Assembly (NCBI RefSeq): GCF_024448165.1
Contig: NZ_JAMOLN010000078.1
Coordinates: 1-40,191 of the forward strand
Origin: Streptomyces longispororuber
Lineage (GTDB): Bacteria > Actinomycetota > Actinomycetes > Streptomycetales > Streptomycetaceae
DNA length: 40,191 nucleotides
Reading direction: 5' to 3'
The notes below the pieces were generated by a model. It worked only from the letters and a program-made list of their open reading frames with translations. It was not told the origin of the DNA and did not search any database. Numbering within the stretch: the first letter of the stretch is position 1; each line of letters begins with the position of its first letter. Below are positions 32,473 to 39,864 of this stretch, piece by piece. Position numbers and translations under genes: made by a program.

Positions 32473-33337
32473 CACCACTGTGCGGCACCGGTCGCCGATG
32501 GCGGCGCCCCGCTCCTTCGTGTGGTCCCGCCGGATCTTCCTGACGCTGCTCGCCGGCTTCGTGCTGCTGCCCGTGTTCGTCATGGTGTCCAGCTCGCTCA
32601 AGCCGCTCCAGGACGTCCAGGGCGAGTTCCGGTGGATCCCCAGCGGACTCACCATCCGCCCCTACGTCGACATCTGGTCGACCGTCCCGCTCGCCAAGTA
32701 CTTCACGAACTCGGTGATCGTGGCGGGCGCCGCGACGGTCTGCTCGGTGATCATCGCCGTGTTCGCCGCGTACGCGGTCAGCCGCTACCGCTTCCGCGGC
32801 AAGCGCGTCTTCACGGTGACCGTCCTGTCGACGCAGATGCTGCCCGGCATCCTCTTCCTGCTGCCGCTGTTCCTCATCTACGTCAACATCGGCAACGCCA
32901 CCGGGATCGCCCTGTTCGGCTCGCGCGGCGGACTGATCCTCACCTACATGACGTTCACGCTGCCGTTCTCGATCTGGATGCTGATCGGCTACTTCGAGTC
33001 CGTGCCGCGCGACCTCGACGAGGCGGCCCTCGTCGACGGCTGCGGCCCGCTCGGCGCCCTGTTCCGGATCATCGTGCCGGCCGCGATCCCCGGCATCGTC
33101 GCGGTCGCCGTCTACTCGTTCATGACCGCCTGGGGAGAAGTGCTCTTCGCCTCCGTCATGACGAACGAGACGACCCGCACGCTCTCGGTCGGCCTCGGCG
33201 CCTACGCCAACCTCAACGACGTGTACTGGAACCAGATCATGGCCGCCTCGCTGGTGGTCAGCGTGCCCGTCGTGGCCGGCTTCCTGCTGCTGCAGCGCTA
33301 CCTCGTCACCGGCCTGACCGCCGGTGCCGTCAAGTGA
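32465..33337 (+). CDS. Sugar ABC importer permease, second (MalG-like)
   Basis: This 290-residue, six-helix permease has the EAA loop DLDEAALVDGCGPLGALFRIIVPAAIPG. It starts at ATG 32465 inside the end of the first permease gene, behind GGAAGGAAG, so the two are translationally coupled. It completes the membrane channel of the importer. The beta-glucosidase begins 41 bp later. Confidence 0.93.
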   Translation: MSDTTVRHRSPMAAPRSFVWSRRIFLTLLAGFVLLPVFVMVSSSLKPLQDVQGEFRWIPSGLTIRPYVDIWSTVPLAKYFTNSVIVAGAATVCSVIIAVFAAYAVSRYRFRGKRVFTVTVLSTQMLPGILFLLPLFLIYVNIGNATGIALFGSRGGLILTYMTFTLPFSIWMLIGYFESVPRDLDEAALVDGCGPLGALFRIIVPAAIPGIVAVAVYSFMTAWGEVLFASVMTNETTRTLSVGLGAYANLNDVYWNQIMAASLVVSVPVVAGFLLLQRYLVTGLTAGAVK

Positions 33338-33378
33338 CCGACTCCCGTACCCCCGTACGGTCCTCCGAAAGGAACCCT

Positions 33379-34752
33379 GTGTCCGACCCCCACTCCTCCG
33401 TGGATCTTTCCGCCTTCCCGCACGACTTCCTGTGGGGCACGGCCACCTCCGCGTACCAGATCGAGGGAGCCGTCGCCGAGGACGGCCGCTCGCCCTCGAT
33501 CTGGGACACCTTCTCGCACACCCCGGGGAAGATCGACAACGACGACCACGGAGACGTCGCCTGCGACCACTACCACCGGTGGCGCGACGACATCGCGCTG
33601 ATGAAGCAACTGGGCACGAACGCCTACCGGTTGTCCGTCGCCTGGCCGCGCATCGTGCCCGGCGGCGACGGACCCGTGAACCCCAAGGGCCTGGACTTCT
33701 ACGACCAGGTGATCGACGCGCTGCTCGCCGAGGGCATCACCCCGTCCGTCACCCTCTACCACTGGGACCTGCCGCAGGTGCTCCAGGACCGGGGCGGCTG
33801 GCCCGAGCGGGAGACCGCCGAGCACTTCGCCGCCTACGCGGCCGTGGTCGCCGAGCGCCTCGGCGACCGCGTGAAGCACTGGACGCCGCTCAACGAACCG
33901 CTCTGCTCCGCGTGGATCGGCCACCTCGAAGGGCGCATGGCACCCGGCTGGACCGATCTGACCGCCGCCGTCCGCGCCTCCTACCACCTGCTCCTCGGAC
34001 ACGGCCTCGCCACCCAGGCGATCCGCGCCGCGGTGCCGGGCGCCGAGGTCGGCATCGTCAACAACCTCGCGCAGATCGCCCCCGCCACCGACCGTCCCGA
34101 GGACGTCGCCGCCGCCCACCGCATGGACGGCCACGCCAACCGCTGGTGGCTCGACCCGGTGCACGGCCGCGGCTTCCCGGCCGACATGATCGACGTGTAC
34201 GGCGTCGAACTCCCCGAGCGGGCAGGGGACTTGGCGACCATCGCCGAGCCGCTGGACTGGCTGGGCCTGAACTACTACTTCCCGTCGGCCGTCGCCGACC
34301 ACCCGGCGGGCCCCGCCCCGTACGCCGACGCCGTGCGCCGCCTCGGCGTGCCGCGCACCGGCATGGACTGGGAGGTCGACGCCGACGGCATCGAATCGCT
34401 GCTGCTGCGCCTCACCCACGAGTACGGCGCCCGCAAGCTGTACGTCACGGAGAACGGCTCCGCCTACCCGGACGTCGTCCGCCCCGACGGCACCGTCGAC
34501 GACCCGGAGCGCGAGGAGTACCTGGTGAACCACCTCGCGGCGTGCGCCCGCGCGGCCCGCAAGGGAGCGCCGCTCGCCGGGTACTTCGCGTGGTCGCTGC
34601 TCGACAACTTCGAGTGGGCGTACGGCTACGACAAGCGGTTCGGCCTCGTCCACGTCGACTACGCGACGCAGGCCCGCACCATCAAGGGCAGCGGACACCG
34701 GTACGCGGACATCGTGCGCCGCCACGGCTCACGGGTCCGGCGCGCCGCCTGA
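33379..34752 (+). CDS. Intracellular GH1 beta-glucosidase
   Basis: This 457-residue GH1 enzyme has no signal peptide. It has the N-terminal FPHDFLWGTATSAYQIEGA signature, acid/base Glu173 in TPLNEP and nucleophile Glu358 in YVTENGSAYPD, and the GYFAWSLLDNFEWAYGYDKRFGLVHVDY C-terminus that shapes the glucose-binding subsite. GTG 33379 follows GAAAGGAA. It hydrolyses imported beta-glucosides or cello- and laminari-oligosaccharides to glucose in the cytoplasm. It is the last gene of the importer operon and is followed by two hairpins. Confidence 0.95.
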   Translation: MSDPHSSVDLSAFPHDFLWGTATSAYQIEGAVAEDGRSPSIWDTFSHTPGKIDNDDHGDVACDHYHRWRDDIALMKQLGTNAYRLSVAWPRIVPGGDGPVNPKGLDFYDQVIDALLAEGITPSVTLYHWDLPQVLQDRGGWPERETAEHFAAYAAVVAERLGDRVKHWTPLNEPLCSAWIGHLEGRMAPGWTDLTAAVRASYHLLLGHGLATQAIRAAVPGAEVGIVNNLAQIAPATDRPEDVAAAHRMDGHANRWWLDPVHGRGFPADMIDVYGVELPERAGDLATIAEPLDWLGLNYYFPSAVADHPAGPAPYADAVRRLGVPRTGMDWEVDADGIESLLLRLTHEYGARKLYVTENGSAYPDVVRPDGTVDDPEREEYLVNHLAACARAARKGAPLAGYFAWSLLDNFEWAYGYDKRFGLVHVDYATQARTIKGSGHRYADIVRRHGSRVRRAA

Positions 34753-34757
34753 GAACC

Positions 34758-34799
34758 CCGGCTCGGCGGGGCGGCCCGGAAGTGGCCTCGCCGAGCCGG
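34758..34799 (+). terminator. Hairpin after the beta-glucosidase gene
   Basis: Perfect 11-bp arms (34758-34768 and 34789-34799) surround a 20-nt loop with further inner GC pairing. The hairpin begins five bases after the stop of the importer operon. Confidence 0.6.
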
Positions 34800-34847
34800 T
34801 CCAGGACGTGACCCGCCCGGTCCGGGGCGAGGTGGTGCTCGTGCGGG

Positions 34848-34889
34848 CCGCCGCCGCACCGGACCGGAGGGGGACCGGTGCGGCGGCGG
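34848..34889. terminator. Hairpin between converging operons
   Basis: Perfect 15-bp arms (34848-34862 and 34875-34889) surround a 12-nt loop. The hairpin ends three bases before the stop of the CstR-like gene, so it probably terminates that minus-strand operon and backs up the preceding hairpin. Confidence 0.7.
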
Positions 34890-34892
34890 GGC

Positions 34893-35165
34893 TCATGCCA
34901 GCGACAGGAACAGCTTCTCCAGCTCTTCCTCGCTGAGCGGCGGCTGCTCGCCGTCCGCCGCGTTCATGCAGTCCCGCATGCCGGATGCGATGATCTTGAA
35001 GCCGGCCCGGTCCAACGCCCGGGAGACAGCGGCGAGTTGCGTGACCACGTCCTTGCAGTCGCGGCCCGCCTCGATCATCGCGATGACCCCGGCCAGCTGG
35101 CCCTGGGCGCGCCGCAGCCGCTTGAGGACCGCGTCCATCGCCTCCGGGTTGTCGGGGCCCTTCAT
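34893..35165 (-). CDS. CsoR/CstR-family regulator, CstR-like (persulfide-sensing type)
   Basis: This 90-residue all-helical CsoR-family repressor keeps both conserved cysteines, Cys37 (RDCKDVVTQ) and Cys66 (MRDCM). The histidine that copper-sensing CsoR has four residues before the second cysteine is Gly62 here. In this family, loss of that histidine with both cysteines kept marks CstR-type persulfide/polysulfide sensors. The genes before it, a rhodanese and a CoA-disulfide reductase-rhodanese, fit that role. ATG 35165 overlaps the rhodanese stop as ATGA. Its targets are probably the two palindromes at 37430-37466. Confidence 0.85.
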   Translation of the reverse strand: MKGPDNPEAMDAVLKRLRRAQGQLAGVIAMIEAGRDCKDVVTQLAAVSRALDRAGFKIIASGMRDCMNAADGEQPPLSEEELEKLFLSLA

Positions 35166-35731
35166 GCGCGCAGGGCGGCGCGGGCCGCGTCCAGGGCGCC
35201 GGGCTCGGGCCGGTTGAACGGGAGCTTGCCGAGCATGGCGGCCATCCCGCAGGTGTTGCTCAGGCCGGAGTAGACGAGGCCCGAGGCGATGCCGGCGGCG
35301 AGCAGGCGGCCCTTCGGGGCGCGCCGGCCGAGGGCGAGCCCGGCCAGGACGAGCGAGCCGGCGGCGAACCGCACCTGGCGGTCCATCGCCCACACGCCGC
35401 GGCCCGCGCGCTCGACCGTGTCGACCGGCCGTCCGTCGGCGGTCCAGGCCTGCGTGCCACCCGCGAGACCGACGGCCTCGACGCCCGCGTCGGCGAGCTT
35501 CGCGCAGGCCGCGGCGGAGCGTGAGCCGGCCGCGCAGACCACGACGATGCGGCGGCGCTCGGCCGCGTCCCGCAGGTCGGGCAGCAGCTCGTCCAGGTGC
35601 TCGGCCGGCACGTTCACCGCGCCGGGGACGTGACCGGACGCGAACTCGCCGGGGGCGCGTACGTCGAGGACGAGCGTGCTGTCCGTGGGGCGGGCGTGCA
35701 GTTCGGTGGGGGTGAGGGTGGTGGTGCTCAT
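35162..35731 (-). CDS. Rhodanese with C-terminal membrane (DUF2892-like) segment
   Basis: This 189-residue protein has an N-terminal rhodanese domain (VLDVRAPGEFASGHVPGAVNVP; active-site Cys66 in VVVCAAGSRSA) and a C-terminal hydrophobic region resembling the YgaP/DUF2892 membrane anchor, ending NTCGMAAMLGKLPFNRP. It carries sulfane sulfur as a cysteine persulfide, probably at the membrane. ATG 35731 follows GGGAGAAGC; the open frame continues upstream but lacks a better start. It is coupled to the CstR-like gene. Confidence 0.88.
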   Translation of the reverse strand: MSTTTLTPTELHARPTDSTLVLDVRAPGEFASGHVPGAVNVPAEHLDELLPDLRDAAERRRIVVVCAAGSRSAAACAKLADAGVEAVGLAGGTQAWTADGRPVDTVERAGRGVWAMDRQVRFAAGSLVLAGLALGRRAPKGRLLAAGIASGLVYSGLSNTCGMAAMLGKLPFNRPEPGALDAARAALRA

Positions 35732-35778
35732 GCTTCTCCCGGGTGAGGTGGTGTGCGGGACGGACGGGGGTGTGGGGG

Positions 35779-37401
35779 TCATGCGGCCTGACCTGCGGAC
35801 CACGTGGCGAAGCCACCGTCGAGGTTCGCGGCGTCGCGGCCGAGTCCGGCGAGCAGCCGCAGGGCGGTGTGGCCGCGCAGCCCGACCTGGCAGTGGACGA
35901 CGAGGTCGCCGTCGGGCAGCTCGGCGGCGCGCTCGCGCAGCTCGTCGAGCGGGATGTTCAGTGCGCCGGGGATGGCGCCGCGGCCGTGCTCGGCGGCCGT
36001 GCGGACGTCGACGACGGTGGCGCCCGCATCGCGCACCGCGGCCAGCTCGTGCCACTGGACCGTGCGGTCGGTGCCGGTGGCGAGGTTCTCGGCGATCATC
36101 CCCGCCATGTTGACCGGGTCCTTCGCCGAGCCGTACGGCGGGGCGTACGCCAGCTCCAGATCGGCCAGGTCGGGCGCGGTGAGACCGCCCGCGATGGCGG
36201 TCGCGACGACGTCGATCCGCTTGTCCACGCCGTCGGAGCCGACCGCCTGCGCCCCGAGGATCCGCAGGTCGGACGGGTCGAACAGGACCTTGAGCGCGAT
36301 CGGCGACGCGCCCGGGTAGTAGCCCGCGTGCGAACCGGGATGCAGGTGCAGGGCCTGGTACGGGCGGCCGGCGGCGCGCAGCCGCTTCTCGTTCCACCCG
36401 GTCGCGGCGGCGGTCAGGCCGAAGACCTGCACGACGGCGGTGGCCGTGGCGGGCCGGGCCTTGACCGGCCGTCCGGCGATGGCGTCGGCGACGAGCCGGC
36501 CGTGCCGGTTCGCCAGGTTCGCCAGCGGTACCAGGGTGCTCTCGCCGGTGAGGCCGTCGCGCTTCTCGGCCGCGTCGCCCACGGCGAAGATCTCCGGGTC
36601 GCTGGTGCGGCCCGTCTCGTCCACGGCGATGCCGCCGCGCGGGCCGACCGTGAGACCGGCGGCGCGGGCGAGCTCCACGTCGGGGCGCACGCCGATCGCC
36701 ATGAGGACCAGGTCGGCGGCCACGGTGCGGCCGTCGTCGAGGAGGACGTCGTGCTCGCGCACCTCCTTGAGCTGGGTGCCGAGCGCGAGATCGACACCGC
36801 CCGCGCGCAGCTCGGCGGCGAGCGGCGCGGCCATCTCCGGGTCGAGGGGCGGCAGCACCTGGTCGGCGAGCTCCACCAGGGTCACGTCCAGGCCGCGGTG
36901 GCGCAGGTTCTCCGCCGCCTCGACGCCGATGAAGCCGGCGCCGACGACCACGGCCGTGCGCGCCCCGGCGGTCAGCTCGGCGGCGACCCGGTCGGTGTCG
37001 GAGACGTCCCGCAGGGTGAAGGCCCGCTCCACGCCCGGCAGCTGCGGCACGAAGGGCCGCGCTCCGGGGCTGAGCACCAGTCGGTCGAACGACTCCGTGT
37101 ACTCCTCGCCGGTCACCAGGTCCCGCACCCGCACGGTCCGGGCGGCGCGGTCCACGGCGACGGCCTCGTGCCGGACCCGGACGTCGATCCGGAACCGGGC
37201 GTGCAGGGCCTCCGGGGTCTGTACGAGCAGCGCGTCCCGGTCCTCGATGACGCCGCCCAGGAAGTACGGCAGGCCGCAGTTCGCATAGCTGACGTGGGCG
37301 CCGCGCTCCAGCACGACGATCTCCGCCTGCTCGTCCAGACGGCGCAGCCGCGTGGCCGCGGACATTCCGCCCGCCACTCCTCCGACGACGACAACCTTCA
37401 C
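35779..37401 (-). CDS. FAD-dependent CoA-disulfide/persulfide reductase fused to rhodanese
   Basis: This 540-residue fusion has an N-terminal FAD/NAD-dependent oxidoreductase of the CoADR type: the FAD motif GGVAGGMSAATRLRRL, redox Cys42 in SYANCGLPYFLGG, and the NAD motif VVVGAGFIGVEAAENL. A C-terminal rhodanese domain has active Cys504 in VHCQVGLRGH. Such CoADR-RHD proteins reduce CoA disulfide, CoA persulfide or polysulfide with NAD(P)H. GTG 37401 follows AGGAGG. It is the first gene of the operon and lies downstream of the paired operators. Confidence 0.92.
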   Translation of the reverse strand: MKVVVVGGVAGGMSAATRLRRLDEQAEIVVLERGAHVSYANCGLPYFLGGVIEDRDALLVQTPEALHARFRIDVRVRHEAVAVDRAARTVRVRDLVTGEEYTESFDRLVLSPGARPFVPQLPGVERAFTLRDVSDTDRVAAELTAGARTAVVVGAGFIGVEAAENLRHRGLDVTLVELADQVLPPLDPEMAAPLAAELRAGGVDLALGTQLKEVREHDVLLDDGRTVAADLVLMAIGVRPDVELARAAGLTVGPRGGIAVDETGRTSDPEIFAVGDAAEKRDGLTGESTLVPLANLANRHGRLVADAIAGRPVKARPATATAVVQVFGLTAAATGWNEKRLRAAGRPYQALHLHPGSHAGYYPGASPIALKVLFDPSDLRILGAQAVGSDGVDKRIDVVATAIAGGLTAPDLADLELAYAPPYGSAKDPVNMAGMIAENLATGTDRTVQWHELAAVRDAGATVVDVRTAAEHGRGAIPGALNIPLDELRERAAELPDGDLVVHCQVGLRGHTALRLLAGLGRDAANLDGGFATWSAGQAA

Positions 37402-37429
37402 GACAACCTCCTGCGACCCTCGCCACTCT

Positions 37430-37466
37430 ATACCCCCAAGGGTATCAAAAATACCCGTGGGGGTAT
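37430..37466. promoter_or_regulatory. Paired CsoR/CstR-type operators
   Basis: ATACCCCCAAGGGTAT (37430-37445) and ATACCCGTGGGGGTAT (37451-37466) are two 16-bp ATACCC/GGGTAT palindromes, centre to centre 21 bp (two turns). They match the known ATACCCC-type operators of the CsoR/CstR family and lie upstream of the persulfide reductase start. The rest of 37402-37612 shows nothing else clear. Confidence 0.85.
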
Positions 37467-37612
37467 GTCTGGGAGTGGTCGCGCACCTCGGACGCGCATC
37501 CGTCCGGGAAGTCGGACAGGAGATGTCGGGATTCGACGCGATGCTCGACGACGTTGCAGGACGCCGCTCCAGGGCGTCCACGAGGCCGACCGCAGGGCAT
37601 GGGAGACACCGC

Positions 37613-38593
37613 ATGACACAGGAATCCCGGATGGCACGAGACCCCCGGACGACACCGGAACCCCGGGACGACCGCACCGCCGAGGCGCCGCTGCGCGAGA
37701 AGGTCGCCCTCGTCGCGGGCGCCACCCGGGGCGCGGGCCGCGGCATCGCCGTGGAGCTGGGCGCGGCGGGCGCCACCGTCTACGTCACCGGCCGCACCAC
37801 CCGGAGCAGGCGCTCCGAGTACGACCGGGCCGAGACCATCGAGGACACCGCGGACCTGGTCACCGCGGCGGGCGGCCGGGGCATCGCCGTGCCCACCGAC
37901 CACCTGGAGCAGGACCAGGTCAAGGCGCTCGTCGACCGCATCGCCGCGGAACAGGACGGGCTCGACGTGCTCGTCAACGACATCTGGGGCGGCGAGCACC
38001 TCTTCGGCTGGGACCAGCCCGTCTGGGAGCACGACCTCGACAAGGGGCTCAGGCTGCACCGCCTGGCCGTCGAGACGCACGCCATCACCAGCCACTTCGC
38101 GCTGCCGCTGCTGCTCCGCGGGCCGGGCGGCCTGCACGTCGAGGTGACGGACGGCACCGCCGACTACAACGGCGTGAACTACCGCAACTCCTTCTTCTAC
38201 GACCTGGCCAAGAACTCCGTGCTGCGGATGGCCTTCTCCCTCGGCCACGAGCTCGGCCCGCGCGGCGCCACGGCCGTCGCCCTCACCCCGGGCTGGATGC
38301 GGTCGGAGATCATGCTCGACGCGTTCGGGGTCACCGAGGAGAACTGGCGGGACGCGCTCACGGACCAGCCGCACTTCGCCATCTCCGAGACCCCGCACTA
38401 CGTCGGGCGGGCCGTCGCCGCGCTCGCCGCGGACCCGGACGTCGCCCGGTTCAACGGGACGTCGCAGTCCAGCGGCGGACTCGCTCAGGTCTACGGCTTC
38501 ACGGACCTCGACGGCAGCAGGCCCGACGCCTGGCGCTACCTCGTGGAGGTCCAGGACACCGGGAAGCCCGCCGACGTCACCGGCTACCGCTGA
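37613..38593 (+). CDS. Short-chain dehydrogenase/reductase
   Basis: This 326-residue classical-like SDR is larger than the usual 250. It has a GATRGAGRGIAVELG nucleotide motif, VNDIWGGEH in place of the usual NNAG, and a Y-D-L-A-K catalytic pair in FFYDLAKNSVLRMAFSLGHELG. The C-terminus (NGTSQSSGGLAQVYGFTDLDG) matches a group often annotated only as SDR oxidoreductase. ATG 37613 has GGGAGA upstream; ATG 37631 is possible. It diverges from the sulfur operon, 147 bp from the operators, so shared control is possible but not shown. The substrate is unknown. Confidence 0.85.
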   Translation: MTQESRMARDPRTTPEPRDDRTAEAPLREKVALVAGATRGAGRGIAVELGAAGATVYVTGRTTRSRRSEYDRAETIEDTADLVTAAGGRGIAVPTDHLEQDQVKALVDRIAAEQDGLDVLVNDIWGGEHLFGWDQPVWEHDLDKGLRLHRLAVETHAITSHFALPLLLRGPGGLHVEVTDGTADYNGVNYRNSFFYDLAKNSVLRMAFSLGHELGPRGATAVALTPGWMRSEIMLDAFGVTEENWRDALTDQPHFAISETPHYVGRAVAALAADPDVARFNGTSQSSGGLAQVYGFTDLDGSRPDAWRYLVEVQDTGKPADVTGYR

Positions 38594-38638
38594 GACGTCC
38601 GGTCACCCGGAGGACTCGGCCGGCGCAGGGGGCGCGGG

Positions 38639-38690
38639 GGACCCAGAGGTCCGCACAGGACCCAGAGGTCCGCAGGGGACCTGGAGATCA
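38639..38690. repeat. 19-bp tandem repeat of GGACC-N4-GGTCC palindromes
   Basis: Two exact 17-bp copies, GGACCCAGAGGTCCGCA at 38639-38655 and 38658-38674, are followed by a degenerate third from 38677, all at a 19-bp period. Each full copy is itself a GGACC-CAGA-GGTCC palindrome. The array lies between the converging SDR and small unknown genes and reaches the stop of the latter at 38688. Confidence 0.7.
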
Positions 38691-38933
38691 CAGGGTCAGA
38701 CCCTCGTCAGGGTCGTCGGCCCGCGCGGGCCAGACCGCGGTGCCGCCACCGCGCCACTCGACGACGTCCGGGTCGTCGAGCGGCGCGTCGTCGAGCCCCG
38801 CGCGCCGCAGGAACTCCACGACGTCCGCCACCGAGGTGGCCAGCCCCGCGTCCTCGCCCCGGATGTAGACCCGGCGCCCGCCGGGCTGGGCCGCGTGCAC
38901 GACGACCGAGGGGTATCCGTCCAGTCCGTCCAT
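38688..38933 (-). CDS. Small unknown protein, 81 residues
   Basis: I do not recognise this gene. It encodes an acidic 81-residue soluble protein (MDGLDGYPSVVVHAAQPGGRRVYIRGEDAGLA...), with a beta-strand-like first half, a helix (VADVVEFLRRAGLDD) and an acidic tail. The codon pattern fits the genome. ATG 38933 has GAGGGGC upstream; a longer form from 38969 is open. It lies 42 bp downstream of the alpha/beta hydrolase gene on the same strand and may be co-transcribed. Confidence 0.6.
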   Translation of the reverse strand: MDGLDGYPSVVVHAAQPGGRRVYIRGEDAGLATSVADVVEFLRRAGLDDAPLDDPDVVEWRGGGTAVWPARADDPDEGLTL

Positions 38934-38975
38934 GCCCCTCAGCTTCGCCGGATCCGGGGAGCGCCGCACGCGGAG

Positions 38976-39788
38976 TCATCCGGCGGCGGCCTCCCCGGCG
39001 CCCTCCCCGAGGGTCAGCCGCTCGCCCTCGTCCGCCGCGGCCCGCAGCAGCACGCCGGCCACCTCGCGCGGCGCCGACAGCATCGGCCAATGGCCCGTGG
39101 CCAGCTCGAAGTACCCCACGGTGGGCCGTGCGAGGGGCGCGAACCGGGGATCGCCCGTCGCCACGAGCGACGCGATCGTGGCGATGCCGGGACCCCCGCC
39201 GAGCGTGCAGAAGACGCCCGTCGTCGGCAGTTCGGGGTCGAGCGGCGCCGCCATGCGCAGCGGCTGCGTCAGCACCGCAAGCGGCATGGGCGCCGCATGC
39301 CCGGCGAGCCGCTCGCGCGCGTCCGCGTCCAGATCCCGCAGGTCGCCCCAGACGCGGGCCTCCGACAGCGGGGGCGGCGGCACGCGCACCCCGTCGCCCT
39401 CCGCCGCCGCCCGCTCGAGGAGGTAGCCGCGCACCTCGTCCGTGACCAGGTCCATGCAGCTGTCCCCGTCACCGGGCAGCCCCGCGTCGAGATACACCAG
39501 GCGCACGATCCGCTCCGGCCTGCGGGAGGCCGCGCCCAGCGCCGGATGGATGCCGTAACAGTGCCCGACCAGGACCACGTCGTGCTCCGGTACGTGGTCG
39601 ACGAGCTGGACCAGGTCCTCCACGTGGGTGTCGAGACCGGTCGTCGGCCGGGCGAGATGGCGCCGGTCGCCGAGGCCTGTCAGCGTCGCCGGGTACACCT
39701 GGTGCCCGTCGCCGCGCAGCGCCGCGGCCACGTCCCGCCAGATCCAGCCCGCCGTGTACCCCCCGGACACCAGCACGAATGCCGTCAT
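38976..39788 (-). CDS. Alpha/beta hydrolase with Cys in the nucleophile elbow
   Basis: This 270-residue alpha/beta-hydrolase resembles the plant methyl-esterase/hydroxynitrile-lyase-like group (FVLVSGGYTAGWIWRDVAAALRGDGHQVYPATLTGLGDR). The nucleophile elbow is G-H-C-Y-G, with Cys77 where most members have Ser. The catalytic His lies in ELATGHWPMLSAP and the acid is probably in the LVYLDAGLPGDGDS region. ATG 39788 is preferred because upstream codons would overlap the MerR promoter. It is divergent from a MerR-family regulator. A cysteine nucleophile occurs in dienelactone hydrolases; the substrate here is unknown. Confidence 0.83.
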   Translation of the reverse strand: MTAFVLVSGGYTAGWIWRDVAAALRGDGHQVYPATLTGLGDRRHLARPTTGLDTHVEDLVQLVDHVPEHDVVLVGHCYGIHPALGAASRRPERIVRLVYLDAGLPGDGDSCMDLVTDEVRGYLLERAAAEGDGVRVPPPPLSEARVWGDLRDLDADARERLAGHAAPMPLAVLTQPLRMAAPLDPELPTTGVFCTLGGGPGIATIASLVATGDPRFAPLARPTVGYFELATGHWPMLSAPREVAGVLLRAAADEGERLTLGEGAGEAAAG

Positions 39789-39841
39789 GGTGCGTCGACC
39801 CCTTCTCCTGAGACGCGTCGTGGACGGACGTACCGTAGGAA

Positions 39842-39856
39842 CTCCCCCGGAGGGAG
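39842..39856. promoter_or_regulatory. Short dyad upstream of the MerR gene
   Basis: CTCCC-CCGGA-GGGAG lies 9 bp before the GTG start and overlaps the ribosome site. It is a possible autoregulatory site for the MerR protein, in a 76-bp divergent spacer (39789-39864). Confidence 0.3.
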
Positions 39857-39864
39857 GTTCAACC

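Noticed and set aside
34893..35165. Copper sensor CsoR
   Set aside because: The copper-ligand histidine four residues before the second cysteine is Gly62, and there is no copper ATPase or chaperone nearby.
38639..38690. CRISPR array
   Set aside because: Units are 19 bp with 2-bp gaps, with no spacers and no cas genes; it is a short tandem repeat.
35743..38868. Very long open frame on the plus strand (over 1000 codons)
   Set aside because: It is antisense to the CoA-disulfide reductase and sulfur genes, is rich in Arg/Ala/Gly with no domain pattern, and arises from GC-rich codon bias.
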